64,000 nt of DNA from Planctomycetota bacterium (GCA_018970605.1 JAGWWA010000003.1:1-64000); one strand, 5' to 3'. Counted from the stretch's first letter, positions 8,958 through 18,248 are shown. A program made the numbers and translations. Notes: generated by a model from the sequence alone, not told the origin.

Positions 8958-9152
8958 AGCCGTACGCCTCACGGCGTTACGCTTCCTGGGCAGAGGGGGA
9001 GCCGTACGCCTCACGGCGTTACGCTTCCTGGGCAGAGGGGCAGCCGTACGCCTCACGGCGTTACGCTTCCTGGGCAGAGGAGCAGCCGTACGCCTCACGG
9101 CGTTACGCTTTCTGGGCAGAGGGCAGCCGCACGCCTTACGCTTCCTGGGCAG
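8958..9152 (+). repeat. 42-bp tandem repeat array, five units
   Basis: Units start at 8958, 9000, 9042, 9084 and 9125. The first three are 42 bp, the fourth is 41 bp and the fifth is degenerate. Each contains the palindrome GTACGCCTCACGGCGTTAC and then GCTTCCTGGGCAG. The unit is therefore a tandemly amplified relative of the dispersed ACGCC/GGCGT hairpins at 22998, 28374, 39675 and 47428. It fills the 308-bp gap between cysK and the hydrolase. An open frame across it encodes SRTPHGVTLPGQRG repeats but is not credible as a gene. Confidence 0.85.
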
Positions 9153-9180
9153 GAAGCCCAATCGCGTGAGCGATGGGGGC
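9151..9180 (-). repeat. 30-bp ATCGC hairpin/CTTCCT repeat
   Basis: This segment is an exact 30/30 reverse-complement match to 28328-28357 and a 29/30 match to 48335-48364. The core CCCATCGC TCAC GCGATTGGG folds into a hairpin. It closes the tandem array and lies 14 bases from the stop of the hydrolase. Confidence 0.8.
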
Positions 9181-9193
9181 TGTGTGGAGCGCC

Positions 9194-9982
9194 TTACCGC
9201 CGCCGCTGGGCGAACAGCCAGTCGAGCACCGCGGGATTGCGATAGGCCGCCGTCCACGAGTCGTGGCCGACGCCCTCGAGTTCCGAGTAGATGGGTGTCC
9301 CGCCGGCGGCCTTGAGCGCCGCGATCATCGAGCGGGAAAGCCCGACGGGCACGAGCGGATCCGACTCACCGTGGAAACACCACGTTGGCAGCGCCGCGAT
9401 CCGTGTCGCCGTGGCTTCGTCGCCACCGCCGCAGATCGGCAGGATCGCGGCGAATGTGCCGGGCGACCGGGCCGCAAGATCCCACGTGCCATAACCCCCC
9501 ATCGAGAGTCCGGTGAGGTAAAGGCGATTCCGGGCGGCCGCCGGCTCAGAGGCCAGCACGGCCTCGAGGGCGGCGATCGCTGCGGCCCCGTCGGTGGTCG
9601 GCGTGTCGGGCAAGGCCGCTGTCTTCTTGGTCTGCCAATCGAACGCGCTCCAGGAATGCTCCTCGCGACACTGCGGCGCGACGAGAAAGCAGGGATGCCG
9701 GCTCCGCAGCGACGGCTCCGCCATCCACGTGGGGAAGAACTTCAGCTGCCGCTCGTTGTCGTTGCCCCGCTCGCCCGCGCCGTGCAGAAACAGCACGACG
9801 GGATAGGTCGTCGCCGGCTCGATCGTGGCCGGCCGCAGCAGCCGGTAGCGGAACTCGACCGGCTCGCCCCGTTCGGTCACGGTGAGCGTTCGCGACTCGT
9901 AGGCATCGGCGTCCGACTCCCCGGCCACCAACTGCGTGTGCATCAGCACGACCGCTCCCAGGATGAGGCCTCGAACCAGCAT
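9194..9982 (-). CDS. Secreted alpha/beta hydrolase (esterase/peptidase S9-like)
   Basis: A signal peptide (MLVRGLILGAVVLMHTQLVAG) precedes an alpha/beta hydrolase domain. Visible motifs are the oxyanion region VVLFLHGAGERG, nucleophile elbow GLSMGGYGT, acid GESDPLVP and histidine GVGHDSW. The pattern matches the PHB-depolymerase/feruloyl-esterase-like group annotated as prolyl oligopeptidase-like hydrolases. The exact substrate cannot be read. The ATG is 1 bp after the stop of the J-domain gene, so the two are probably cotranscribed. Confidence 0.8.
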   Translation of the reverse strand: MLVRGLILGAVVLMHTQLVAGESDADAYESRTLTVTERGEPVEFRYRLLRPATIEPATTYPVVLFLHGAGERGNDNERQLKFFPTWMAEPSLRSRHPCFLVAPQCREEHSWSAFDWQTKKTAALPDTPTTDGAAAIAALEAVLASEPAAARNRLYLTGLSMGGYGTWDLAARSPGTFAAILPICGGGDEATATRIAALPTWCFHGESDPLVPVGLSRSMIAALKAAGGTPIYSELEGVGHDSWTAAYRNPAVLDWLFAQRRR

Positions 9983-9983
9983 C

Positions 9984-10682
9984 TCACTCCTCGTCGGCCG
10001 TGTCGCCGATGGCGAGCTTCACCCGTCGCGGCATCGTCATCCGGGCGAACATCCCCAAGGCCCCCTTCGGCAGGCCGAGGAACTCGAGGTGCTCGAACCA
10101 GCCAGGCACCTCGGCGGCGAGTTTGCCGACGCGGGTGCCCCGGAGGTCGAGTCGCCGGAGGTTCTTGAGGTCCTTGAGCTGCAGCAGCCCCTCGTCGGTG
10201 ATCGGGCCACCCACGAGGTCGAGCACCGTCAGATCCTTGAGGGAGTCCGATCGAAAACCGAGCAGCACCGCGAACACATCGTCGGCACGGCCATTGGCGA
10301 GCCGCACCGCCACGAGCTTGTCGGCCACGTGGCCGAAGTCCTCGCCGAACGACCGCCGGAGCCAGTCGGTCTCCTCCATCTCGATGCTGCCCCCGCGCTC
10401 GATCGTCTCCGTGGCGACCTCCTGCTGTTGCGCGTAGGCGTCGATCTTCGATGCGAGCCACTCGATCTTGCTGGCCTTGAACTTGACGTACTCGTTGGCT
10501 TCGTCGAACGCCTTCTGGAGCCGAATGAATTCCTGTGGATCACCGCCGCGGTCGGGGTGGGCCTTCATCGCTTTGGCCATGTAGGCCTGCTTGACGTCCT
10601 CGAGCGTCAGCGGGGGACGGAGGCCGAGCATCGCCAGGCATTCCGGGATCTGGGCGTCGGGGAGTGGGGCGGCGTGCGACAT
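9984..10682 (-). CDS. J-domain (DnaJ-like) protein
   Basis: The N-terminal 70 residues form a J domain: LTLEDVKQAYMAKAMKAHPD, with the HPD triad at 42-44, then FIRLQKAFDEANEY. J domains stimulate DnaK ATPase. The remaining 160 residues lack the G/F region and zinc fingers of DnaJ. They include an acidic segment and two leucine-rich-repeat-like stretches (LTVLDLVGGPITDEGL, LRRLDLRGTRV). It is therefore a type III J-protein whose C-terminal part may bind a specific client. The downstream secreted hydrolase starts 1 bp after its stop. Confidence 0.75.
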   Translation of the reverse strand: MSHAAPLPDAQIPECLAMLGLRPPLTLEDVKQAYMAKAMKAHPDRGGDPQEFIRLQKAFDEANEYVKFKASKIEWLASKIDAYAQQQEVATETIERGGSIEMEETDWLRRSFGEDFGHVADKLVAVRLANGRADDVFAVLLGFRSDSLKDLTVLDLVGGPITDEGLLQLKDLKNLRRLDLRGTRVGKLAAEVPGWFEHLEFLGLPKGALGMFARMTMPRRVKLAIGDTADEE

Positions 10683-10847
10683 GTGGGCGCTCTGGGAAAT
10701 CGGGGTGGACGAAGCCTACGCGACGACCGTGCGGCCGTCCACGCGCGGCGGCCGTGGTTCGGCTTGATCGCCACCGCCGGATTGCCTATCTCCACAGTGC
10801 CGCGGCCGGAGGGATCCGGTCGGATGCGGCATCCAAGGAGGGCAGTC

Positions 10848-12788
10848 ATGGGTTTCGACGCGTCGAGATGGGTGGTTGCGCGTGAGGTCGCCGCGGCGGC
10901 GGTGATCGTGGCGGTGGGCATCGGCTGGCGGTTGATGACCGGCAGCCTCGAGGCGGACGCCACGCCTCCTCAGGCATCGGCACCGGCGAACCCCGGCCCC
11001 AAGCCGGTCGCGATCGTCAACGGGGTCGAGATCACCTCGGATCAGCTCGCAACGGAGTGCCTCGGTCGTCACGGCGGCAGCGTCCTGGAGACGCTCGTCA
11101 ACCGTCGCATCATCGAGCAGGCCTGCCAGCGGCAGGGCATCACGGTCTCACCGCAAGACGTCAGCGGCGAAATCGACGCGATGGCCCGGCGGTTCAGCGT
11201 GCCACGCGACAAGTGGCTGGACATGATCCAGCAGGAACGCGGGATCACGCCCAAGCAGTATGCCGACGACATCGTCTGGCCGATGCTTGCCCTTCGGACG
11301 ATCGCCCGCGGAGCGGTCGAGCCGTCGGCCGAAGAGCTTCAGCAGGCCTTTGAGAACAGGTTTGGTCCCGCCGTGAAAGCCCGCATCATCGCCTGCCGCA
11401 GCCGGCAGGACGCGGATGCCGTGCGCGCCAAGGCTCTCGCCACCCCCGAGGAGTTCGGTGCCCTCGCCCGCCAGCATTCCGTCGACGTCGGCAGCGCCAG
11501 CGCCAACGGCTGGGTGCAGCCGATCCGCCTGCATTCGGGTGATGTGGGGTTCGACAAGGCCGCGTTTGCCCTTCAGGAAGGCGGCATCTCCGAGGTCGTC
11601 CAGGTGGCCGATCAGTTCATTGTGATCAAGTGCGAAGGACACCTGCCGCCCTCGGGCGCGACGCTCGACGAGGTCCGTCCGCACCTGGCCGAGGAACTGC
11701 GGGAGCGGAAGAGCCGCCAGGCATCGAGCGAGGTCTTCAAGAAGCTCCAGGATGCGACCACCATCGAGAACGTCATGAACGATCCCACGAAGGCCGGCAC
11801 TCGCCCCGGGGTGGCCGCCCTCGTCAACGGCCAGCCGGTGACGCTCGAGGAAGTGAAATCGGTCTGTCTCGAGCGGTACGGCCGCGATGTGATCGAGGTG
11901 CTGGTCACGAGGACGCTGGTCGAGCAGGCCCTGAAGAAGCAGCAGCAGACGGTGACGCAGGCCGACCTGGACGCGGAGATCGCCCGTGCCGCCGCGCAGA
12001 TGGGCTTCACGAAGGCCGATGGCACCGCCGACACCGCCGCCTGGCTCGAGCGCGTCACCCGTGAGGAGAAGGTGCCGATGCGGCATTACATGGAGGACGT
12101 CGTGTGGCCGACCGTGGCCCTCAAGAAACTCGTGGGTGGCGTGTCGGTGTCGCAGGAGGATCTCGACAAGGCGTTCGCGGCGACCTTCGGCCAGCGGGCG
12201 AAGTGCCGGGTCATCGTGCTCGACAGCCAGCGGCGGGCGCAGGAGGTCTGGCAGATGGCCCGACAGAACCCCACCGTCGAGCACATCGCCACGCTCGCCG
12301 AAACCTATTCCGTCGATCCGACCACGCGATCGCTCCGCGGCGAGGTGCCCCCGATCCAGCGGTGGGGCGGCCAGCCGACGCTCGAACGGGAGGCCTTCGC
12401 CCTCAAGCCGGGCGAACTCTCGGGCGTCGTCCAGGTGGCCGACCGCTTCATGGTGATCTACTGCGAGGGCTTCACCGAGGCGGCGAAGGTGTCGTTCGCC
12501 GAGGTGCGGAACGAACTCTACGACGACATCTTCGAGAAGAAGCAGCGGATCGAGATGGGGCGTCACTTCACGCACCTGCGCGAGTCGGCCGCCATCGACA
12601 ACTTCATCGCCGGCACCAGCCAATCGCCCACGCAGGCAGCCCGGGCGGGCGGACCCGCCGGCGCCGGGCTGCCGGCCACGACCCTCTCGAAGACCGAGGC
12701 GGCCGATCTCGCCAAGCCCCGCGCCGGCAGCGCGAAGGCGGCGCAGGGCGTCGTTCCGGCGGTCCATCAGGCGCCAGTCCCGAAGTAA
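10848..12788 (+). CDS. Membrane-anchored peptidylprolyl isomerase with duplicated SurA/parvulin modules
   Basis: The start at 10848 is set by AAGGAGGG seven bases upstream; an apparent open frame upstream is antisense to the J-domain gene. An N-terminal anchor (AREVAAAAVIVAVGIGW) is followed by two similar modules of about 290 residues. Each has a SurA-N-like helical part opening with VAIVNGVEITSDQL or VAALVNGQPVTLEEV. Each then has a PpiC domain with FALQEGGISEVVQVADQFIVIKCEG or FALKPGELSGVVQVADRFMVIYCEG. SurA-type proteins assist folding outside the cytoplasm. The duplication within one chain, giving two catalytic domains, is the noteworthy feature. The C-terminal 60 residues are Ala/Pro-rich. 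Confidence 0.88.
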   Translation: MGFDASRWVVAREVAAAAVIVAVGIGWRLMTGSLEADATPPQASAPANPGPKPVAIVNGVEITSDQLATECLGRHGGSVLETLVNRRIIEQACQRQGITVSPQDVSGEIDAMARRFSVPRDKWLDMIQQERGITPKQYADDIVWPMLALRTIARGAVEPSAEELQQAFENRFGPAVKARIIACRSRQDADAVRAKALATPEEFGALARQHSVDVGSASANGWVQPIRLHSGDVGFDKAAFALQEGGISEVVQVADQFIVIKCEGHLPPSGATLDEVRPHLAEELRERKSRQASSEVFKKLQDATTIENVMNDPTKAGTRPGVAALVNGQPVTLEEVKSVCLERYGRDVIEVLVTRTLVEQALKKQQQTVTQADLDAEIARAAAQMGFTKADGTADTAAWLERVTREEKVPMRHYMEDVVWPTVALKKLVGGVSVSQEDLDKAFAATFGQRAKCRVIVLDSQRRAQEVWQMARQNPTVEHIATLAETYSVDPTTRSLRGEVPPIQRWGGQPTLEREAFALKPGELSGVVQVADRFMVIYCEGFTEAAKVSFAEVRNELYDDIFEKKQRIEMGRHFTHLRESAAIDNFIAGTSQSPTQAARAGGPAGAGLPATTLSKTEAADLAKPRAGSAKAAQGVVPAVHQAPVPK

Positions 12789-12831
12789 GGCGTTTCATGC
12801 GAGATCCCGGCGAGTCGCAGCATTTCCGCAG

Positions 12832-12851
12832 CCGGCCGGAGGCACGGCCGG
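12832..12851. terminator. Hairpin between convergent genes
   Basis: CCGGCCG and CGGCCGG form a 7-bp GC stem with a 6-base loop between the isomerase stop (12788) and the stop of the leftward secreted protein (12898). No T-run follows, so terminator function is only probable. Confidence 0.4.
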
Positions 12852-12897
12852 ACAGGTGCGACCCGGATCAGGTGGGCCGTACGACCCAGTCGCCGGC

Positions 12898-14889
12898 CTA
12901 CGGCGCCGGCATCTCCCAGGCGGTCTGCAAGGAGATGCCGTTGTCGTCAGCGCGGAGCGTCGTCGCCCCCACGCCGAACATGCCCTCCATCTCGTCGTCG
13001 CTCGGAAGCAGTTTCTGCATGCCCGCGAGCAGATCCCGGTAGGACTCCTCGACGTCTTCCGGCACCAGCGACTGCATCATGTCGCGGAGCACCCCGAGCG
13101 TGCCGCCCGACCGCGAACTGTCGCTGATGCCGAACATCCGCGCCGGCTCCAGCGCCAGCAGTTCGGCGGCTCGGCGGGGCACGTCGCTCTCGCGGAGCGA
13201 CGATTCGCCCGTGGGTGGATTGCGGATCGCGGTGAGCGTGCGCTCGAGGGTGTCGGCGCCGATGCCGACCACGAGGTGATCCTGGCCGAGAAACACCGCG
13301 GGTCCGTCGGGCAGTCGGACGCCTCGAAAACCCTGCTCCTCCTGCAGGTCGCCGCCGGCCATGCCGGCGAGTCGCTGGAGGATCTTGCCGAAGGGGGCGT
13401 CGTCGGTGATCTGCCAGATCACCGCGAGTCGGTCGGCGATCTGTCGGGCCTGCTGGCCGCCGTCGCGTCCGCGTGCCCGCCGGGCCTCCGCGAAGGCCTC
13501 GGCCACGCGGGGTGGATAGCTCACGATCCAGTGGCGGCTGCCGAGGGACGTGAGCACCCGCGGCAGGTCCACTCCCAGCCATCCCTGGGCCTGCATCTCG
13601 ACGGCCATGAACATGGTGGCGGTCTGCTCGCCCCCGGCGGCCACCGCGTATTCTTTCACGGTCTCGTAGGCCTTGCCGAGATCGAGCGAGATCTGCGAGA
13701 AGTCGATCGCCTCCCGGGTCACGAACGACGGCACCTCGGCGGCATCGCAGTCCTGATCGAGGATCCGCATCAGGCTGGTTCGGGGAGCCGGCAGCGCGGC
13801 GAACAGGCCGCTGCGGAAGCGGCCCTCGTCGAGCGTCTGACGCCAGGCGATCGGCCCCAGCGTGTCGGCCCCGATCATGGCGAGCCCGTCCCGGGTCGGT
13901 TCGTCGCCGTAGGCCGCCATGACGACCCGCGGATCGACCGCGACGTCGAGCAGGGGCAGTCCCGCGGGAAGCGCCGCGGCCATGCCGGGTGTTTCGAGCG
14001 CCTCGGCGACCGGCGAACGGAGCGCGTCTTCATCGGCCGCATGGGCCGCGAGGAATCGCTCGAAGATGTCGCGTGACTCCTCGGCCCCGCCCTCGACGTC
14101 GAAGTCTCGCTCACCGGCCCTGGGGCGGGCGGCCGTCGGCGGCAGCGTCTGCCCGATCACGAGCCGCCCGCCCAGCCGTGCGAGGAAGCCGTAGGTGTGC
14201 CCGGTCTTCACCAGTTTCGCGTTTTTGACCCGCTCCTGGAGTTCCGCCAGTCGCTTCTCGACGGCCGCCTCGTCGTTGCCGTCGATCGACACGTCGCCGA
14301 GGTCGAGTGCCGACGGGTCGATGCCCATCATCGGCTCCACCATCCAGAGCACCTCCTGGCCCGCCATCTCGAGGTCGACCCGCCTGGTGGTACCGGTCTC
14401 GTCCTTGGCGATGTCCTCCTCCAGTTTCCGCTGCGCAGCCGTGATCATGCGCGCCGCCGTTTCCTCCCCCGGCTCGAGCCACAGGAGCATCATCGCCAGC
14501 GGCGGCAGCCCGTCGTCGCGCCGCCGCATCACGAATCCGGCGCCCATGTCGCCCCGGAAGGCGGCGGAAAGATCCTCCATGCGCAGGTCGTAGCGGCCCA
14601 GGGCGTCTTCGAGGTCCTCGAGGTCGCCGCTCGCCCCGTCCGCGCGGAACGTGTCGAGCAGCACCTTCCATGCTCCCTGCAGCCGCCGCTCGGAGAGGGC
14701 CACCGCGCCGAACTTCGTCCGCCCGCGGATGGCCTCGAGAAACTCGGCCGGCTGCGGCATGCGGACCATCACGGCGGTGCCCTCCGGAAGACACGCCCAA
14801 CTGGGTCGGATCTCGGCGGCGCCCGCGAGTCCGGCGGAGGCGGCCACGAGGAGGACGACACACCGGAAGCGGTCGGCGCGGAGGCGCAT
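12898..14889 (-). CDS. Secreted protein of unknown function (DUF3352-like)
   Basis: The start at 14889 is preferred over 14916 because AAAGGA lies seven bases upstream. A signal peptide ends near GLAGAAE. The mature part opens IRPSWACLPEGTAVMVRMP, and the rest is alternating beta-rich segments without catalytic motifs. The organisation recalls planctomycete DUF3352-type proteins, and the protein at 32392-34725 has a similar opening (VAMVPQDAAFLSSSLRIREQ) and length. That relation is by eye only. It is the last gene of a leftward cluster with the protease, 56 bp downstream of it. Confidence 0.65.
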   Translation of the reverse strand: MRLRADRFRCVVLLVAASAGLAGAAEIRPSWACLPEGTAVMVRMPQPAEFLEAIRGRTKFGAVALSERRLQGAWKVLLDTFRADGASGDLEDLEDALGRYDLRMEDLSAAFRGDMGAGFVMRRRDDGLPPLAMMLLWLEPGEETAARMITAAQRKLEEDIAKDETGTTRRVDLEMAGQEVLWMVEPMMGIDPSALDLGDVSIDGNDEAAVEKRLAELQERVKNAKLVKTGHTYGFLARLGGRLVIGQTLPPTAARPRAGERDFDVEGGAEESRDIFERFLAAHAADEDALRSPVAEALETPGMAAALPAGLPLLDVAVDPRVVMAAYGDEPTRDGLAMIGADTLGPIAWRQTLDEGRFRSGLFAALPAPRTSLMRILDQDCDAAEVPSFVTREAIDFSQISLDLGKAYETVKEYAVAAGGEQTATMFMAVEMQAQGWLGVDLPRVLTSLGSRHWIVSYPPRVAEAFAEARRARGRDGGQQARQIADRLAVIWQITDDAPFGKILQRLAGMAGGDLQEEQGFRGVRLPDGPAVFLGQDHLVVGIGADTLERTLTAIRNPPTGESSLRESDVPRRAAELLALEPARMFGISDSSRSGGTLGVLRDMMQSLVPEDVEESYRDLLAGMQKLLPSDDEMEGMFGVGATTLRADDNGISLQTAWEMPAP

Positions 14890-14945
14890 GACGAATCCTT
14901 TCGTAATGGAGAGCACGGAGAGCCGCCGGCCTGGTCAGGCGCCCG

Positions 14946-15902
14946 CTACGGCGCCGTTTTTGCCCCTTCCGCCGCCGGTCCGCCAGGGTGGTGCGGAGGG
15001 GGCAGGTAGGTGACGCCGTTCTGGGGCTGCGACTCGTCGTACGGGTACGTGTCGCGGTGGACGAGGAAGTCGATCAGTTCGTTGGCGGGGATGCCGAACG
15101 CCAGCCCCTCGAAGACGGCGGCGCCCGCGCAGGCGACCGCCACCACCTCGCCGCGGGCGTTGAAGATCGGCCCGCCGCTGTTGCCCGGGTTGATCGCCGC
15201 GTCGGTCTGGATGAGCCGCATCTGGTCGATCGTCCGCGTGGTGCTGCTGACGATGCCCTGCGTCACGCTCCGCTCCAGTCCGGCCGGATTGCCGATGGCG
15301 AACACGAGGTCGCCGACGCGGAGGTCGTCGCGGTCATTGATCACGACCGGCTCCGGCAGCCGCCCCTTGGTCTCCTCCGGATCGAGCTGCAGGATGGCGA
15401 GGTCGCGGAGCGGCTGCAACGAGACGATCTTCACCTTGCGATACTCGTTCTTCTCGAAGCCCTTGTCGGTCCGCCGAAAGAGCGTGACCTGGATCCGCGT
15501 GTTGTTCTCGACGACGTGGTAGTTGGTCACGAGGTGGCCGTCCGGGCTGATCAGGAAGCCGGTGCCGAGGCCGCCGGGATTGCGGACCAGCACCACGGCC
15601 TCGCCGAACCGCTTCACGAGTTCGGGCACCTCGCGGGCTTCGAGCCGGCCGGTGCGAAAGATGTCGTGCTGGTGGGAGTCGCCGGCGTCGGCTTCCGGCG
15701 TTTCGGCGCGGACGTCGAGCAGCTTCTTCGCCGGGATCTGCAGCACGTCGAAGCCAAGGTCGAGCACCACGCCGTCGTCGTTCCGTCGCAGGAGCGGCGC
15801 CGTCACGCGGCTGCCGCCGACGAGCGTGACGGTCACCATCTCGGCCGCGATGGCCGAGTCACACCATGCCACGGCCACGAGCAGCAGCCACCTCGCTCTC
15901 AT
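14946..15902 (-). CDS. Secreted trypsin-like serine protease (HtrA/DegP family, no PDZ)
   Basis: A signal peptide precedes a small beta-rich N-terminal domain (VTVTLVGGSRVTAPLLRRNDDGVVLDLG) and then a protease domain. The catalytic triad is visible as H in VTNYHVV, D in LRDLAILQL and S in NPGNSGGPIF. No PDZ domain follows; the chain ends in a Pro-rich tail. DegP-like enzymes degrade or hold misfolded exported proteins. The ATG overlaps the stop of the upstream FG-GAP gene by four bases (ATGA), indicating translational coupling. Confidence 0.88.
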   Translation of the reverse strand: MRARWLLLVAVAWCDSAIAAEMVTVTLVGGSRVTAPLLRRNDDGVVLDLGFDVLQIPAKKLLDVRAETPEADAGDSHQHDIFRTGRLEAREVPELVKRFGEAVVLVRNPGGLGTGFLISPDGHLVTNYHVVENNTRIQVTLFRRTDKGFEKNEYRKVKIVSLQPLRDLAILQLDPEETKGRLPEPVVINDRDDLRVGDLVFAIGNPAGLERSVTQGIVSSTTRTIDQMRLIQTDAAINPGNSGGPIFNARGEVVAVACAGAAVFEGLAFGIPANELIDFLVHRDTYPYDESQPQNGVTYLPPPHHPGGPAAEGAKTAP

Positions 15903-18196
15903 CGTCCGGCCTCGTCGTGTTGGTCGGGGCGGTCCTGTCCTTCCGGCCGGTCGCGGGTCTCGCCTTGTTCGTCGGCCGAGAGATACACGATCAGCCGGTC
16001 CTGGCTGACCATCGCCAGGTCGCGGTCGCCGTCGCCATCGGCGTCGAGCCCGGCGATCCGCCGCGGCTCGGGCACCATGTCCTTCGACTCGCCCCCGTCG
16101 TAGGGATACTTACGGTCTTCGAACACCTTCCACGTCACCGACCGCTGCAGTCCCTCTGGCCGACGGAGCAGCGCGGTGAGCTGGTGCTTGCGATCGTCGC
16201 AGAGGGCGATGTCGTCGCTGCGGTCGCCATCGAGGTCGGTGGCGAGGATGCGGTGGATCGTGGATTCGCTGACGCCGCTGCGACGGCCGACGCGGCCGTC
16301 GATGCTCTCGAGGAGCTTCAGTTCCCAGGGTTTGCCCCGCGAGAGCCTCACGATGCGGTCCTGATCGACGAGCAGCAGTCCGAGCACGGGATCCCACCGC
16401 AGGCCGGTACCGGCCGGCGGCTTCACGCTGGCCACGACCCGCATCACGCCCGACTCGTCGGCCGCGAGCCGATGGAGAAATCCTCCGCCCTGCTCGAGTC
16501 CCCACGCTTCGGCCGGGCGGCCGGCCACCGCGGGAAGCGGCAGATAGCTGGTGATCTTCTGGCCCTCGGTGAGCATCACCTGGTCGACCGGGTGAAGGTC
16601 GTCGCCGAGCCACTGGAGGACGCCGTCGGTGAGCCGGGCCTTGCGGAGCCGGCCATCCACCTCCAGCAGCACGTACTCGGAGAGATCAGCCTTGGCGAGC
16701 AGCGCGGGAGTCTTCACGTCGGTCTTGCCATCGACGAGCGTCACGAACTTGCCGGCCGTGGCGTAGGCATCCTGAACGAGCAGCGCATCGCCACCCAGCC
16801 ACACCACCTGCTCGACCTTGGGGCCGAGGCCCGGATAGCGGGTGACGGAGGGTTCGGGCTTGTCGGCAGGCCAGACGAAGAGGTCGAGGTCGGAGCCGAC
16901 CCGTTGGGCCCACCAGACGGTCGTGCCGACCGAATCAAGCGCGACGATCTTGCGGTCCTTGCCCTCGCGCTCCCACGGCTGCGGGTAGGTGAGCCGGCCG
17001 TTCTCCCAGCGGCAGCGATGCAGGTCGGCGGCATCCTTCGCCCAGACGAGCAGGGTGCCGGGCTGACCGGAGGGGGCGGCCAGCGATTTGACCCCGCCGA
17101 TCGACGGAAACGATTCCTCGGCGAGCCAGCCGCCGGCGCCAAGGCGGTGCATCCGCAGCCGCGGCTGCGCGGCATCGACGGCGACGATTGCGGGCGTCGC
17201 TTCCCCGCCCTCGCCCACCAGCATGCCGCACCAGCCATGGCGGGCGGCGCCGGCGAGCGGCAACGCCTCCTGCCGGCCGACGTCGTTCGCCTCGCCTTCG
17301 GCCACCTGATACCGCCGCAGCACGCCCTTGTCGGAGCCGCCGAGCAGGTAGATGTCGGCTGCTCCGGACGGACGGGAGCCGATCTGCAGCCCTTCGATCG
17401 GCTGATCGTGAAGCGTCTGGGCCGGCAGGAGGCTGCCGTCTCCGCCGCACGGATACCAGCGGACGACCTGTCGGGCCACGCTCGACCACTCGACGAGATC
17501 CTTGTCGCCATCGCCGTCGAGATCGGCGAGAAACCAATCGAGCCGCCCGCGATTCTCCCGGGGCGCGAGCCACACCGCCCGGCTGCCGCGGGTGAGCGGC
17601 AGCTGCTGGATGCCCTGCTCGCAACTCACGAGGAGCTCGTGTCGGCCGCCTGACAGGTCGCGGACGAGCAGGCATCCCGACTTGCCGGTGGGGGTCCCGG
17701 CGAGCAGGTTCCAGTCGCCGGTCTTCTTCCAGGCCGCCCGCGTGTCGTTCGGCTTGTCGGCCGCCTGCGCGTAGATCGAGAGCCGGTTCGATGGTGCGGT
17801 GAGCACGAGCAGTTCCGGACGGCCGTCGCCATCGATGTCGTGGGCCACGGCATCGACGGGCATTTCGTCGATCGATACCTCGCCGTGCGTCCAGTCGGGC
17901 GCCAGCGGAAGTTCGTTGGGCCGATCGGGGTCGCCGGCGGTGTCGCGGGCCCGTTCGGCCTCGGGCAGCCAGCGATAGAGGTCGAGCCGTGCCTGCCGCG
18001 GGTTGACCACGATCACGTCGTCACGGCCGTCGCCGCCCAGATCGGCGACCAGCAGCCGCTCGGCTCGGCCCTCGAGGGGGATGACCCGCAGGCCCTGCCA
18101 GCCGTCGAAGGAAGGGGCGGCCGCCATTCCCATGGGCATGGCGGCGGAGGCGATGGCGAGCAGCGCCACGGCGGCGTGAAACAGGGGGAATGTCAT
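15899..18196 (-). CDS. Secreted FG-GAP/VCBS repeat protein
   Basis: The start at 18196 is chosen because a signal peptide begins there (MTFPLFHAAVALLAIASAAMP). The long open frame upstream is antisense-like extension over the sigma-factor gene. At least five calcium-loop motifs of the FG-GAP type are visible: DLGGDGRDD, DIDGDGRPE, DLDGDGDKD, DLDGDRSDD and DADGDGDRD. They imply an integrin-like beta-propeller outside the cytoplasm. No enzymatic motif is seen. It is 52 bp downstream of the sigma factor and overlaps the protease start by four bases. Confidence 0.82.
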   Translation of the reverse strand: MTFPLFHAAVALLAIASAAMPMGMAAAPSFDGWQGLRVIPLEGRAERLLVADLGGDGRDDVIVVNPRQARLDLYRWLPEAERARDTAGDPDRPNELPLAPDWTHGEVSIDEMPVDAVAHDIDGDGRPELLVLTAPSNRLSIYAQAADKPNDTRAAWKKTGDWNLLAGTPTGKSGCLLVRDLSGGRHELLVSCEQGIQQLPLTRGSRAVWLAPRENRGRLDWFLADLDGDGDKDLVEWSSVARQVVRWYPCGGDGSLLPAQTLHDQPIEGLQIGSRPSGAADIYLLGGSDKGVLRRYQVAEGEANDVGRQEALPLAGAARHGWCGMLVGEGGEATPAIVAVDAAQPRLRMHRLGAGGWLAEESFPSIGGVKSLAAPSGQPGTLLVWAKDAADLHRCRWENGRLTYPQPWEREGKDRKIVALDSVGTTVWWAQRVGSDLDLFVWPADKPEPSVTRYPGLGPKVEQVVWLGGDALLVQDAYATAGKFVTLVDGKTDVKTPALLAKADLSEYVLLEVDGRLRKARLTDGVLQWLGDDLHPVDQVMLTEGQKITSYLPLPAVAGRPAEAWGLEQGGGFLHRLAADESGVMRVVASVKPPAGTGLRWDPVLGLLLVDQDRIVRLSRGKPWELKLLESIDGRVGRRSGVSESTIHRILATDLDGDRSDDIALCDDRKHQLTALLRRPEGLQRSVTWKVFEDRKYPYDGGESKDMVPEPRRIAGLDADGDGDRDLAMVSQDRLIVYLSADEQGETRDRPEGQDRPDQHDEAGR

Positions 18197-18248
18197 GCGG
18201 CCAAGAATACCCCCACGGCCCACCGCCCGCCACGAACCCCGGGCCGCG

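Noticed and set aside
8958-9152. CRISPR-like array
   Set aside because: The units are directly adjacent without unique spacers and no cas genes are present.
8928-9245. Open frame encoding SRTPHGVTLPGQRG repeats
   Set aside because: It is simply the 42-bp tandem array read in one frame, lacks a ribosome site and runs into the 3' end of an opposite-strand gene.
9936-10847. A long plus-strand open frame that extends the parvulin protein by about 300 residues upstream
   Set aside because: It is antisense to the J-domain and hydrolase genes. The strong AAGGAGGG and signal anchor place the real start at 10848.
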